In this document: piece by piece, positions 1 through 5,998 of the stretch
Numbering within the stretch: position 1 is the first letter of the stretch
How the letters are laid out: every line of letters begins with the position of its first letter
The notes under the pieces: model-generated
What the model was told of the DNA's origin: nothing
The model's input: only the letters and a program-made list of their open reading frames with translations
Databases searched by the model: none
DNA from: Candidatus Electrothrix marina
Lineage (GTDB): Bacteria > Desulfobacterota > Desulfobulbia > Desulfobulbales > Desulfobulbaceae
Direction: 5' to 3'
DNA length: 8,114 bases
NCBI GenBank assembly: GCA_004028495.1
Contig: MTKS01000052.1
Coordinates: 1-8,114, forward strand
Translations under genes and position numbers: made by a program

Positions 1-1
1 A

Positions 2-493
2 CAAGGAGATCAATATACCTTTTATGCAAGAGACGACATTCCGGCCGGAGCAGAGACTGACGGTCGTATCTGGCGGATCAAGGTGGGGAACTCGCCGTTG
101 AATATGGAAAAACTTACCCTGACGGGCGGAGGCGCCATTGTCGGCAACATTCCCGAAGGGCTGCCGACCTTCAGTATGCCTGCTGTCACGGTGAGAGATG
201 CACTCAGATTGCTGCCTACAGCCATTATTATTTCCCTGCTCGGTTTTATGGAGGCCATTGCCAAGGCCATGGCGGCCAAGACCGGTCAGCAGATTGATGC
301 CAACCAGGAACTGATCGGCCAGGGGCTGGCCAATATCCTCGGCTCTTTCGGCTCCAGCTATTCGGTTTCCGGCTCCTTCTCCCGATCCGCCGTCAACCTC
401 CAGGCCGGTGCGGTGACCGGTATTTCCTCCGTGGTGACCTCCCTAGGCGGCTGTAAAAACTGCCCCCTGACCCGGTACATCCCGGCGACCTGA
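2..493 (+). pseudogene. SulP-family anion permease, 5' end outside window, 3' truncated
   Basis: SulP/SLC26 proteins are inner-membrane anion transporters (sulfate, bicarbonate and others) with a membrane core and a C-terminal STAS domain. The reading frame is open from the first bases of the window, so the gene starts upstream; the GTG at 83 is internal. Family hallmarks are clear: a GNIPEGLP segment, then ISLLGFMEAIAKAMAAKTGQ, NQELIGQGLANILGSF and GSFSRSAVNLQAGAVTG. After VVTSL the next hydrophobic helix is missing: a short GCKNCP stretch leads to PLTRYIPAT and a stop, where the family normally continues with a PLLYxxPQATLAA-like segment. About seven residues seem deleted, the stop follows at once, and the last helices and STAS domain are absent. 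I see no remnant of them downstream. I infer a decayed gene. A sequencing error is possible but would have to explain both the deletion and the lost C-terminus. Confidence 0.8.
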
Positions 494-572
494 TCGTTTT
501 TCTCTCTACAAAACATGGCGGATTTTTTTGAACCGGGAGAGTCCGCTTTTCTATCCATCAGGAGGATACACC

Positions 573-710
573 ATGAGCACTACATCAGTCATGAACAAAT
601 CCGAAGTCATCGGGCACGGATTTCCCAAGGTGCTGGTTGTGCCGAAAGATTTTTCCATCGGCATGGGATTCCATTGCTCCAACCTGAAAGAGGTCATATG
701 CATTTCCTGA
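573..710 (+). CDS. Unrecognised 45-residue ORF with good ribosome binding site
   Basis: The ORF starts MSTTSVMNKSEVIGHGFPK and ends CSNLKEVICIS. An AGGAGG-type Shine-Dalgarno at about 561-566 lies about 6 bases before the ATG, the best reason to think it is translated. An in-frame ATG at 528 has no such site. I do not recognise a family. The middle (PKVLVVPKDFSIGMGF) could be a beta strand and loop. The frame may be the head of a longer gene: a frameshift near 697 would continue into MHFLKKGDDMSC, which reads to a stop at 787. It follows the broken SulP gene, so it may be another remnant. I see no signal peptide or membrane segment. Confidence 0.35.
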   Translation: MSTTSVMNKSEVIGHGFPKVLVVPKDFSIGMGFHCSNLKEVICIS

Positions 711-1038
711 AAAAGGGCGACGATATGAGCTGCCGAGGGCCGCGTCTCGGTTATGTTGGAAAATTGAACGTAAACAGCCTGTCCTGAATTTATTTGTTGC
801 AATTAACAGCAACAGGAGTATTATGTTGTTCAATTATAAATTGATAAATTTTAGCATTTTCTTTTCGTCACCGTTGTCGCGGTGAATCCAGCCCATTCCC
901 GGTGCCTTTAAAGTTTCTGCTTTAACTATCGTTAGATGGTCTTGTAAGTATCGCGTGATGCGTACTTGTCCTCTCTCGCAGCCTTCTTTGCATAGAACAG
1001 GTTGTTTTTAACGGGATCATCTCTTCAGGAGAAGCGGT
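711..1038 (+). other. Intergenic leader region before the RRM gene, with hairpins
   Basis: No convincing gene. A 20-codon ORF (823-885) has an AGGAG only 4 bases before its ATG and could at most be a leader peptide. Three inverted repeats are visible: tgttgc (795-800) with gcaaca (809-814); tcaccg (868-873) with cggtga (880-885), loop ttgtcg; and 946-954 with 960-967, an eight-pair stem with one bulged T, extended by two wobble pairs. None is followed by a T-run, so they look like 5' leader structure rather than terminators. I found no good sigma70 promoter. The AGGAG for the RRM gene is at 1027-1031. Confidence 0.4.
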
Positions 1039-1302
1039 ATGAAACTTTTTGTCGGCAGCCTTCCCTATAATATTACTGAAAATGAATTAACCGAGTTATT
1101 CGGCGAGTACGGGAGTGTTGTCAGCACAAATCTCGTTAAAGATCAGTTTACAGGTCAGTCTAAAGGCTTTGCCTTTGTGGAAATGTCCACCAGAAGCGAA
1201 GGCCATAAGGCAATGGAAGATCTGAACGGGAAAATGTATAAGCATCGGAGTCTTGTCTGCAACGAGTCCAAACCGATGAAGAAAAAGAAATATCGTCGTT
1301 GA
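1039..1302 (+). CDS. RRM-domain RNA-binding protein
   Basis: A single RNA recognition motif filling an 87-residue protein, the usual size of bacterial stand-alone RRM proteins (the cyanobacterial Rbp type, also common in Desulfobacterota). RNP2 is LFVGSL at residues 3-8 and RNP1 is KGFAFVEM at residues 42-49; F4, F44 and F46 are the expected RNA-stacking aromatics. The loop DQFTGQSKGFAFVEM is the classic beta2-beta3 region. The tail is basic (KPMKKKKYRR) and probably adds nonspecific RNA affinity. The start is well set by AGGAG at 1027-1031 with 7-base spacing. A cold-shock gene follows on the same strand after 238 bases, which suggests a shared role in RNA folding or stability. In cyanobacteria such genes are cold-induced through long leaders; the structured upstream region here fits that but does not prove it. 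The target RNA is unknown. Confidence 0.93.
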   Translation: MKLFVGSLPYNITENELTELFGEYGSVVSTNLVKDQFTGQSKGFAFVEMSTRSEGHKAMEDLNGKMYKHRSLVCNESKPMKKKKYRR

Positions 1303-1540
1303 CAGACCTCGCATAAAAAGACAGCATTTAAAAAACAGCGGATCTTTTTTTCAACGAAAATGAAAAAAATAAAGTTCAGGAAACCGGCGAGTTTCTCGTG
1401 TGATCCCGGTCTGTCCCGCAAAATATACAAAAGAACCCCGCAGACCGCACAGTCGGTCCGCACAACGGATTACAAAGGTTGTAATCCGTATTTACATTAA
1501 GGTTTCATAAAGAAATCAAGCTATACAGGAGTATGGGAAA
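1303..1540 (+). promoter_or_regulatory. Structured leader of the cold-shock gene
   Basis: Gap between the RRM and csp genes. It holds a perfect 11-bp stem with a 3-base loop (1465-1475 and 1479-1489, acggattacaa/ttgtaatccgt). Just upstream, cagaccg at 1441-1447 can pair with cggtctg at 1407-1413, or its last five bases (1443-1447) can pair with cggtc at 1454-1458; the two pairings exclude each other. There is no T-run after the 11-bp stem, so it is not a standard terminator. No convincing -35/-10 pair was found. The csp ribosome site AGGAG is at 1527-1531. The layout resembles the folded leaders known for cspA-type mRNAs; the function here is inferred. Confidence 0.45.
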
Positions 1541-1741
1541 ATGGCAGAAGGTACAGTAAAGTGGTTTAACGATTCTAAGGGTTTCGGATTTATTGAGCAG
1601 GATGGCGGTAAGGATGTTTTTGTCCATCACTCAGCTATTCAAGCTCAGGGTTTTAAAAGCCTGCAGGAAGGACAACGGGTCAGCTTTGATATCGTTGACG
1701 GTCCCAAAGGACCGGCAGCGGATAATGTTGTTGCTCTGTAA
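1541..1741 (+). CDS. CspA-family cold-shock protein (RNA chaperone)
   Basis: A 66-residue cold-shock-domain protein, full length for the family. It binds single-stranded RNA or DNA and melts secondary structure in the cytoplasm. It opens with [19 protein letters not shown], in which RNP1 is KGFGFI (residues 13-18), followed by RNP2 DVFVHHSAI (residues 25-33). The key aromatics W8, F15, F17, F27 and H29 are all present, as is the terminal [10 protein letters not shown] strand. AGGAG at 1527-1531 with 9-base spacing supports the ATG at 1541; an ATG at 1533 is out of frame. The name cspA is not assigned because paralogues cannot be told apart by sequence alone. The leader is rich in hairpins, as expected for cold-regulated csp genes. 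An imperfect hairpin at 1796-1830 may end the transcript. Confidence 0.96.
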   Translation: MAEGTVKWFNDSKGFGFIEQDGGKDVFVHHSAIQAQGFKSLQEGQRVSFDIVDGPKGPAADNVVAL

Positions 1742-1795
1742 ACCCCGGCCCGGGATTGCCCTTCGTCCATAAAAAGAGAATACGTTCGCAGTCCA

Positions 1796-1830
1796 CCCTT
1801 TGATCAAGACAGTTTTTCTTGCTCAAAGGG
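1796..1830 (+). terminator. Long imperfect hairpin after the csp gene, possible terminator
   Basis: Left arm ccctttgatcaag (1796-1808) and right arm cttgctcaaaggg (1818-1830) pair at 12 of 13 positions, plus an A-T pair inside (1809/1817), leaving a 7-base loop. Only a weak T stretch (gtttc) follows, so rho-independent termination is uncertain; it could also protect the 3' end of the csp mRNA. It lies 55 bases after the csp stop codon. Between 1831 and the next gene at 1967 I see nothing further of note. Confidence 0.5.
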
Positions 1831-1966
1831 ACCGTGTTTCTCCGAGTAAAGGGAGATATCTCCTGTTTTCGTGACCTGAAGTGCGGAGTACGTCACAAGG
1901 CAAGAGATTGTTTCAATAATATCTCAGTGGCAGAGGGTTTTCTCGAATCACATTCAGGAGAGTATC

Positions 1967-2143
1967 TTGGCAAAAAACTATTATTCATTTGATAAACGCA
2001 AAAAAGAATTAGCAAAGAAAAAGAAAAAAGAAGAAAAAAGGCTGCGTAAACTGGAACGCAAGGCTCCCCTCCCTGATGGAGAGGCGAATGATACACCGGA
2101 CGAAGAGAATGATGTAACAACAACGGAGCAGTCCTCTTTTTAA
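1967..2143 (+). CDS. Small lysine-rich protein, TTG start
   Basis: A 58-residue protein beginning MAKNYYSFDKRKKELAKKKK, then alternating Lys, Glu and Arg up to about residue 35, then an acidic Thr/Glu/Asp tail ending TTTEQSSF. AGGAG at 1956-1960, 6 bases before the TTG, decides the start; no in-frame ATG or GTG lies nearby upstream. The basic half is probably one long helix and the tail is disordered. The strong charge split (basic first half, acidic second half) suggests nucleic-acid or ribosome contact. I have the impression that similar short 'FxKRxKELAxxKK' proteins occur in related bacteria, but I cannot verify that here. It follows csp on the same strand, so a role in RNA biology is a guess from neighbours. 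It cannot be a shadow of another gene: nothing else is coding here. Confidence 0.7.
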   Translation: MAKNYYSFDKRKKELAKKKKKEEKRLRKLERKAPLPDGEANDTPDEENDVTTTEQSSF

Positions 2144-2247
2144 CCTCCCCCTTGATATGGTCTGATCTGACAATCGGTGTAAGGCTGCATAACCCAAGTC
2201 ACGCCCCTAAGTCTCGTCTTTTGCAAGGATCAAATCAGCATCAGACA

Positions 2248-2507
2248 TCATTGCAATATGTCGGTAATGAATTCAACAGGTCGCTGCTGCTTTTGCGCAA
2301 TCTGCTCCGGCTTCATTCCGCTCTCATGTAAAACCTGTACCGTTATTAGAAAGCATCTTTTTTCCTTCTGCCGACGTTCTTCTTCCGCTCTTGCTTCAGC
2401 TTTTCTTTCAGCTCCTGCTCGACAAAGCTCCTCCCTTCCGCACAAAATTCGCCTTTTGGCGCAGGAGTCGCTTAATGGCCCAGTCGAATCGGATATGTTT
2501 TTTTCAT
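2248..2507 (-). pseudogene. Rpn-family nuclease remnant, copy A (both ends kept, middle deleted)
   Basis: The 5' part (2507 down to 2445) matches the first 21 codons of the intact rpn at 3450-4487, but the A-run after the start codon has seven As instead of six, which shifts the frame after MKK. The 3' part (about 2400 down to 2248) encodes EEERRQKEKR..VQVLHESG..PEQIAQKQQRPVEFITDILQ, matching the last 50 or so residues before the end of the intact protein. The whole PD-(D/E)XK core and most of the coiled coil, over 200 codons, are missing. A remnant of the nucleotidyltransferase gene lies directly upstream, the same order as at 5565-5998. No nuclease activity is possible. Whether the C-terminal piece is still made is unknown. 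Confidence 0.85.
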
Positions 2508-2527
2508 TGCGTTTCTTGCGGAAAATT

Positions 2528-2612
2528 CTATGAATCAGAAATGCGCCCTTCTTTCTCGACAAAGGGCGCGGTTCAGAGCGCAGCGGCTTTTCCGTCACCA
2601 AGTCCCACTGTA
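2528..2612 (-). pseudogene. 3' remnant of an MNT nucleotidyltransferase gene (copy A)
   Basis: On the minus strand the segment reads VTEKPLRSEPRPLSRKKG, close to the end of the intact nucleotidyltransferase at 5708-5998 (VTEKALRPELRPFVEKEG). It differs by an extra G in the GTGGG start of the segment and by one lost base in the CGC-CCT stretch, so it is shifted. The catalytic GS and DxD region is absent. The homology breaks off near acagtgg, nearly the same point where the remnant at 6292-6341 breaks. About 20 bases separate its stop from the rpn copy A start. Confidence 0.75.
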
Positions 2613-2638
2613 TGGTCTGATCGTTCAGCCTGATCTGA

Positions 2639-3424
2639 TTACTGTCGAATCAGGATAACAGCAGTACTGCCGTCAGCAGCTTTCAGCGTCAATGTATTCC
2701 CCTTGATATGATAGCTGTTCACTGTCCGCAATGCAGCGATGAAGTCCCCTTCCTGCCGCATTATATTCCCGTCCGTACAGGCCATCGCGGTTATCATCAG
2801 CCGCCCGTCGAGCTGAATCGTCTGATCAACAGCACTGTATGTATAATCGGCGGAATAACTGTTACACCCGGATGAGCCTGAAACACTGTCGGCAGTGAAA
2901 CTTGCCGTCAGTTTCCGGCCGCTGTTGTTTATTCTCATGATTGTGCCCTGACCGTTATCGTAGCCGGACACGTCCCAGAATGTTCCATTTAACTCCTGAT
3001 TTTGCGGCAAAAAAACTGCCGAAGCCGTGCCGTCAGCGGCCAGCAGGATCAGCTGTCCGTTCTCTGTCCGGTAGGCGACTGCCTGCTTCAGGGCTGTGGT
3101 GAATGCCGCAGCCTGCTGCATAATCGGTCCCGGACATGCCCTTTCCGTCACGGCCATCTCCTCGCTGACATTGATTATGCCGTTTCCGGCTGTATAACTA
3201 CTCCAATACTGATTGCAGCCGTCGCTGCCGTTCACCTTGCCGTTGGCGGAAAAATTCAGGGTCATTGCCGAAGATGAGGCGATCGGGGTGCCGCCCAGCT
3301 CTGTCAGTAGCCAGCCGGTGTCACTCAGTAGATCTATCTCCCCGTTCGGCGGATTGAACGCACATCCTACCAGCATCATTCCGGCAAAGATCGTCAGGAT
3401 TACCACAAAGTTTTTTGGTGTCAT
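2639..3424 (-). CDS. Lipoprotein with two META domains (HslJ-like)
   Basis: A 261-residue protein. A signal peptide (MTPKNFVVILTIFAGMMLVG) ends in the lipobox LVGC, with C21 as the predicted lipidated cysteine. Two META domains follow: about 33-140 (DTGWLLTELGGTPI, GSDGCNQYW, TERACPGPIMQQ) and about 142-261 (LNGTFWDVSGYDNG, GSSGCNSYSADY, ITAMACTDGNIMRQ). META domains occur in E. coli HslJ and in secreted proteins of several groups; their biochemical role is not settled, though HslJ affects novobiocin resistance. Each repeat keeps the G-x-x-G-C-N and A-C motifs, so the two cysteines per domain may pair. The start has GAGGAG 7 bases upstream. It begins 25 bases after the intact rpn stop codon on the same strand, so it may be read through from that operon; a functional link is doubtful. 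It is probably anchored to the outer membrane or periplasmic face. Confidence 0.9.
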   Translation of the reverse strand: MTPKNFVVILTIFAGMMLVGCAFNPPNGEIDLLSDTGWLLTELGGTPIASSSAMTLNFSANGKVNGSDGCNQYWSSYTAGNGIINVSEEMAVTERACPGPIMQQAAAFTTALKQAVAYRTENGQLILLAADGTASAVFLPQNQELNGTFWDVSGYDNGQGTIMRINNSGRKLTASFTADSVSGSSGCNSYSADYTYSAVDQTIQLDGRLMITAMACTDGNIMRQEGDFIAALRTVNSYHIKGNTLTLKAADGSTAVILIRQ

Positions 3425-3449
3425 GATGAAGCTCCTCTGGATTTTCTGT

Positions 3450-3659
3450 TCATTGGGCTTGATTGCCCTGCTCGGTTGAATCGGTTACGATTTTTCCTTC
3501 CAATATGTCGAGGATAAATTCAACAGGTCTTTGCAGCTTCCGGGCGATCTGCTCGGCATCTATTCCGTTCTCATGTAGAGCTTTTGCTGTTATTGAAAGT
3601 ATTTTTATTTCTTCGGCCTGCGCCTTTTCCTTCTGTTTCCGCTCTTCTGTCGCCCGCAC
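3450..3659 (-). other. Possible internal C-terminal rpn product (antitoxin-like)
   Basis: Codon 277 of the intact rpn is GTG in the same frame, with AAGGAA at 3669-3674 about 9-10 bases upstream. It would yield a 69-residue piece: end of the coiled coil plus the conserved helical tail. E. coli rpn genes are known to make a short C-terminal product that neutralises the full protein. Here there is no internal ATG after about codon 137, so GTG is the best candidate. The ribosome site is purine-rich partly because the coding sequence is rich in Lys and Glu, so this could be chance. It is kept as a hypothesis. Confidence 0.25.
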
Positions 3660-4487
3660 CTCTGCTGCTTCCTTTTGCCTACGCTCTTCTTTCGCCTTGG
3701 CTTCGGCAGCTTCTGTCCTTGCTTCAGCCTCTTTTACCTTCTGCTCGGCACGTTCTTCCCCTTCGGCAAGGGCCGTTTTGTAGACATTCTGTTCAATCCG
3801 CTTGGAATCAAGGTACTTCTCGTAGCTTTTCTTCTCCGGCTCCGGCAAATTGTCCACCCGCAGCTTTTCTTTGGCTTCCCGGAGGCCCTTGGCCTTGAAT
3901 TCGTCTTTTATTTCGTTATTTTTCAGGAAGTAAATCCACTCATCAAGGCTGTCTTTGGCAAAATCATCAAACTTATTCACCTTGAGCAGATAGTAGGTTG
4001 TGAAGATATCGGAAACTTTGGTGATGGGATAGGCTTTTTTCTGGGATGCGTTCAGTTCCAGAACGTCATGGGTGTGCATCCCGACAAAATTGGTTGAACC
4101 GACATAGACATAATCTTTGCCCAGTCCTAAGTCGAAGTACACGATGTTGATAGAGAAAATCTTCTTAATCTTCTCGTATTCCTCGCCTTCGGCGATATGC
4201 TCGGTCAATAGCTTGGCCTGCCCGAAGTTCATGCGGTGAAAAAAATCTCTTTCCCGCTCGTTCTGCACTTCGATCAGCATCAGGTCATCCGCAGTGTTTT
4301 TGACGAGGATGTCGATCTTGTTAAACTTGCTGTCTTCCCGTTCCTTATTGCTTTCGCTTTCCAGGATTTCGCTAATTTTTATGTCTTCTTTGAGCAGCTC
4401 AGAAAGAAAGCCCTCAAGAATGCCAAAATTTGCTTTCTGGCGCAGGAGGCGCTTGATGGCCCAGTCGAATCGGATGTGTTTTTTCAT
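3450..4487 (-). CDS. Rpn-family PD-(D/E)XK nuclease (intact copy B)
   Basis: A 345-residue member of the Rpn (recombination-promoting nuclease / PD-(D/E)XK nuclease family transposase) group. Rpn proteins are DNA endonucleases; in E. coli they raise RecA-independent recombination and act as toxic antiphage proteins. The N-terminus is MKKHIRFDWAIKRLLRQKAN. The nuclease core has D59 in NKIDILVK and E73-V-Q75 in LIEVQNERERDFFHRM, the E-x-Q variant usual in this family. Residues 240-295 are a Glu/Ala/Lys/Arg coiled coil with near-repeats (EERRQKEAAE, EERKQKEKAQ), then a helical tail ALHENGIDAEQIARKLQRPVEFILDILE. The start overlaps the stop of the DUF1016 gene as ATGA, with GGAG 11 bases upstream, so translation is probably coupled. 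It is the only complete one of four rpn copies here. A second, internal start is possible at the GTG at 3659. Confidence 0.92.
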   Translation of the reverse strand: MKKHIRFDWAIKRLLRQKANFGILEGFLSELLKEDIKISEILESESNKEREDSKFNKIDILVKNTADDLMLIEVQNERERDFFHRMNFGQAKLLTEHIAEGEEYEKIKKIFSINIVYFDLGLGKDYVYVGSTNFVGMHTHDVLELNASQKKAYPITKVSDIFTTYYLLKVNKFDDFAKDSLDEWIYFLKNNEIKDEFKAKGLREAKEKLRVDNLPEPEKKSYEKYLDSKRIEQNVYKTALAEGEERAEQKVKEAEARTEAAEAKAKEERRQKEAAEVRATEERKQKEKAQAEEIKILSITAKALHENGIDAEQIARKLQRPVEFILDILEGKIVTDSTEQGNQAQ

Positions 4488-5536
4488 GACTTTTTACGCT
4501 CCAATCGTTGCCGTGAACGCTCAACCGCAGCATGAAGTTTCTGTTGCAAAATGCTCCGAGGGGGAAGTTCCGTGAGGTACTCAGCAACATGAATTCCGGA
4601 TTGCCCTAACTCCAGCAGTTCAACCAGTTCCTGTTTTTTACCTGCACAGAAAATGATTCCCAACGGCCTGTTTTCACCGGCCTGACGTTCATACTTGTCC
4701 AGCCAGCGCAGGTATAGTTCCATTTGCCCCATATCGGCAGGTTTGAATTCACCGAGTTTCAACTCTACAGCCACGAGACTTTTCAGGCTCCGATGATAGA
4801 AAAGCAAGTCGATGTAATAATCGTCATTATCAAGCTGAATACGCTTCTGGCGTGCAAGAAAGGCAAAACCGCTGCCCAGCTCCAGAAGAAACTGCTCCAG
4901 TTCACGTAGGATAGCGTCTTCAAGGTCTTTCTCCAGATAACGATCCTTGAGACCGAGAAAATCCAAAAAGTATGGATCACGAAAAACCAAATCGGGAGTC
5001 AGTCGATCTTCCTTGCGCAGTTGTTCAAGTTCGTGCTCAATAATTTCTTCGGGTTTGCCGGACAGGGCGGTACGCTCGTACAACATGGAATCGACCTTTT
5101 TTTGCAGAGTGCGTGTGCTCCAGTTTTCCATTCGGCACATTTCTGCATAAAAATCACGTTTAAGCGGGTCATCAATGTAGATGATGGTTTTGAAATGGGT
5201 CCAGCTTAATTTTGCACACAGTGCCTGCAAAATCTCAACATCTTGAAATATATCGGCAAAACGTGCCATGTATGCGAGATTCCTCTCGCTCCAGCCTCTA
5301 CCGTACTCTTTGGTTAATTTTGAGGCCAGTGCAGGCAGAATTTCTTTACCGTATTCGGCTCTTCCGCCTTTTAATATTTCCTGCTGAATACGCTGCCCCA
5401 CACGCCAGTACATAAGAGACAGCCCGGCATTGACGGCAACAGCCGTTGCAGAACGCGCCTCCTCAATCAAATCTCTGATATCGGAAAATAATTGCGTATC
5501 AGCGGATGATACCGGGCTATTTTGGCTGTTTTTCAT
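4484..5536 (-). CDS. DUF1016 (YhcG-type) PD-(D/E)XK nuclease
   Basis: A 350-residue protein with the two domains of the YhcG/DUF1016 family. The N-terminal winged-helix part has DIRDLIEEARSATAVAVNAG, LMYWRVGQRI, YGKEILPALASKLTKEYGRG, WSERNLAYMARFA and LSWTHFKTII. The C-terminal nuclease has LTPDLVFRDPYFLDFLGL, then D243 in YYIDLLFYHR and E258-L-K260 in VAVELKLGEFKPADMGQM, the catalytic D...E-x-K set; all expected residues are present. I choose the ATG at 5536 because family members begin a few residues before the DIRDLI helix. A TTG at 5611 would add 25 residues read from the out-of-frame rpn fragment, and neither site has a good ribosome site. YhcG-type proteins are often found in defence islands and next to restriction genes; substrates are mostly unknown. 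Its stop overlaps the rpn start (ATGA), so the two nucleases are probably co-made. Confidence 0.9.
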   Translation of the reverse strand: MKNSQNSPVSSADTQLFSDIRDLIEEARSATAVAVNAGLSLMYWRVGQRIQQEILKGGRAEYGKEILPALASKLTKEYGRGWSERNLAYMARFADIFQDVEILQALCAKLSWTHFKTIIYIDDPLKRDFYAEMCRMENWSTRTLQKKVDSMLYERTALSGKPEEIIEHELEQLRKEDRLTPDLVFRDPYFLDFLGLKDRYLEKDLEDAILRELEQFLLELGSGFAFLARQKRIQLDNDDYYIDLLFYHRSLKSLVAVELKLGEFKPADMGQMELYLRWLDKYERQAGENRPLGIIFCAGKKQELVELLELGQSGIHVAEYLTELPPRSILQQKLHAAVERSRQRLERKKS

Positions 5537-5564
5537 ATGGGATGATTTGTCTATTCCGCAAATC

Positions 5565-5681
5565 TCAGGTAGTTGAATAGAAAAGCAATGGTTCCCCAAA
5601 AAAGCCCTCAAGGATGCCGAAATTTGCCTTTTGGCGCAGGAGGCGCTTGATGGCCCAGTCGAATCGGATGTGTTTTTTCAT
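5565..5681 (-). pseudogene. Rpn 5' fragment, copy C (38-residue ORF)
   Basis: The first 27 codons match the intact rpn almost exactly (MKKHIRFDWAIKRLLRQKAN, then FGILEGF), followed by an unrelated end (FGEPLLFYSTT) and a stop at 5565. The nuclease core and tail are absent. The match covers 5597-5681. It sits 26 bases after the stop of the intact nucleotidyltransferase and just before the DUF1016 gene, so the rpn body seems to have been replaced by DUF1016 plus a second rpn copy. The frame is open and has its start codon, so a 38-residue peptide could be made, but no strong ribosome site is seen. Calling it a pseudogene fragment is the simplest reading. Confidence 0.8.
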
Positions 5682-5707
5682 GGTGGGTTTACAGCAGGTT
5701 TCATCAA

Positions 5708-5998
5708 TCAGAGAGAAAAACCTTCTTTCTCAACAAAGGGCCGTAATTCAGGTCGAAGTGCTTTTTCTGTCACCAAATCCACTGTACATTCAAGTAAATC
5801 TTCCAGATAAAAAAGGAGTCCGAAATATCGTTTCGAATTCGTCGGCCCATCAAAAGCGACCAAAATATCCACATCACTGGCATCGGTCGCTGTATCACGG
5901 ACAGTTGAGCCGAACAGCAGCAGCTTGCTCACGCCGAAACGGTTTTTCAGGTCTTGCTTGCATTGGGTTAGTAGCTTGATAGCGTGTTGGCGTTTCAT
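5708..5998 (-). CDS. MNT-type minimal nucleotidyltransferase (MntA/COG1669-like)
   Basis: A 96-residue minimal nucleotidyltransferase. The active-site motif is G30-S31, then D42-V-D44 (LLLFGSTVRDTATDASDVDILVAF), with D74 in CTVDLV as the likely third metal-binding acid, so the catalytic set is complete. In HepT-MntA systems such a protein is the antitoxin and adds AMP units to the HEPN toxin HepT. Here no HEPN partner lies next to it; downstream is only an rpn 5' fragment, and upstream a chimeric rpn fragment whose stop overlaps this start (ATGA). It may have lost its partner, act in trans, or pair with something else in the array. The ribosome site is weak (aagag), so coupling to the upstream small ORF may matter. 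3' remnants of the same gene occur at 2528-2612 and 6292-6341. Confidence 0.9.
   Translation of the reverse strand: MKRQHAIKLLTQCKQDLKNRFGVSKLLLFGSTVRDTATDASDVDILVAFDGPTNSKRYFGLLFYLEDLLECTVDLVTEKALRPELRPFVEKEGFSL

Larger units (their letters stand above)
2156..2622. repeat. 12-bp direct repeat flanking remnant cassette A
   Basis: The sequence tatggtctgatc occurs at 2156-2167 and 2611-2622, bracketing the NTase-Rpn remnant. The right copy begins just where NTase homology ends. It could mark the junctions of an insertion or of a deletion by short-repeat recombination. About two chance 12-mer pairs would be expected in a window this size, so only the position makes it notable. Confidence 0.3.

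Noticed and set aside
83..493. GTG at 83 as the start of the permease gene
   Set aside because: The frame is open to the window edge and the sequence upstream is needed for a SulP protein; 83 lies inside the gene.
551..833. Two minus-strand ORFs opposite the 573-710 ORF
   Set aside because: No recognisable motif and no ribosome binding site; the plus-strand ORF has a clear one.
1322..1370. Rho-independent terminator after the RRM gene (T7 run at about 1345)
   Set aside because: No GC-rich stem precedes the T-run; only A and T tracts could pair.
1155..1463. Minus-strand ORF across the RRM gene and csp leader
   Set aside because: It is opposite the RRM coding sequence and shows no domain or ribosome site.
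3463..4097. Several plus-strand ORFs opposite the rpn gene
   Set aside because: They are antisense to a strongly recognised coding region; their Ser/Leu/Phe-rich translations mirror its Lys/Glu codons.
5537..5611. TTG at 5611 as start of the DUF1016 gene
   Set aside because: The extra 25 residues are an out-of-frame reading of rpn copy C, and the DUF1016 family begins near the ATG at 5536.
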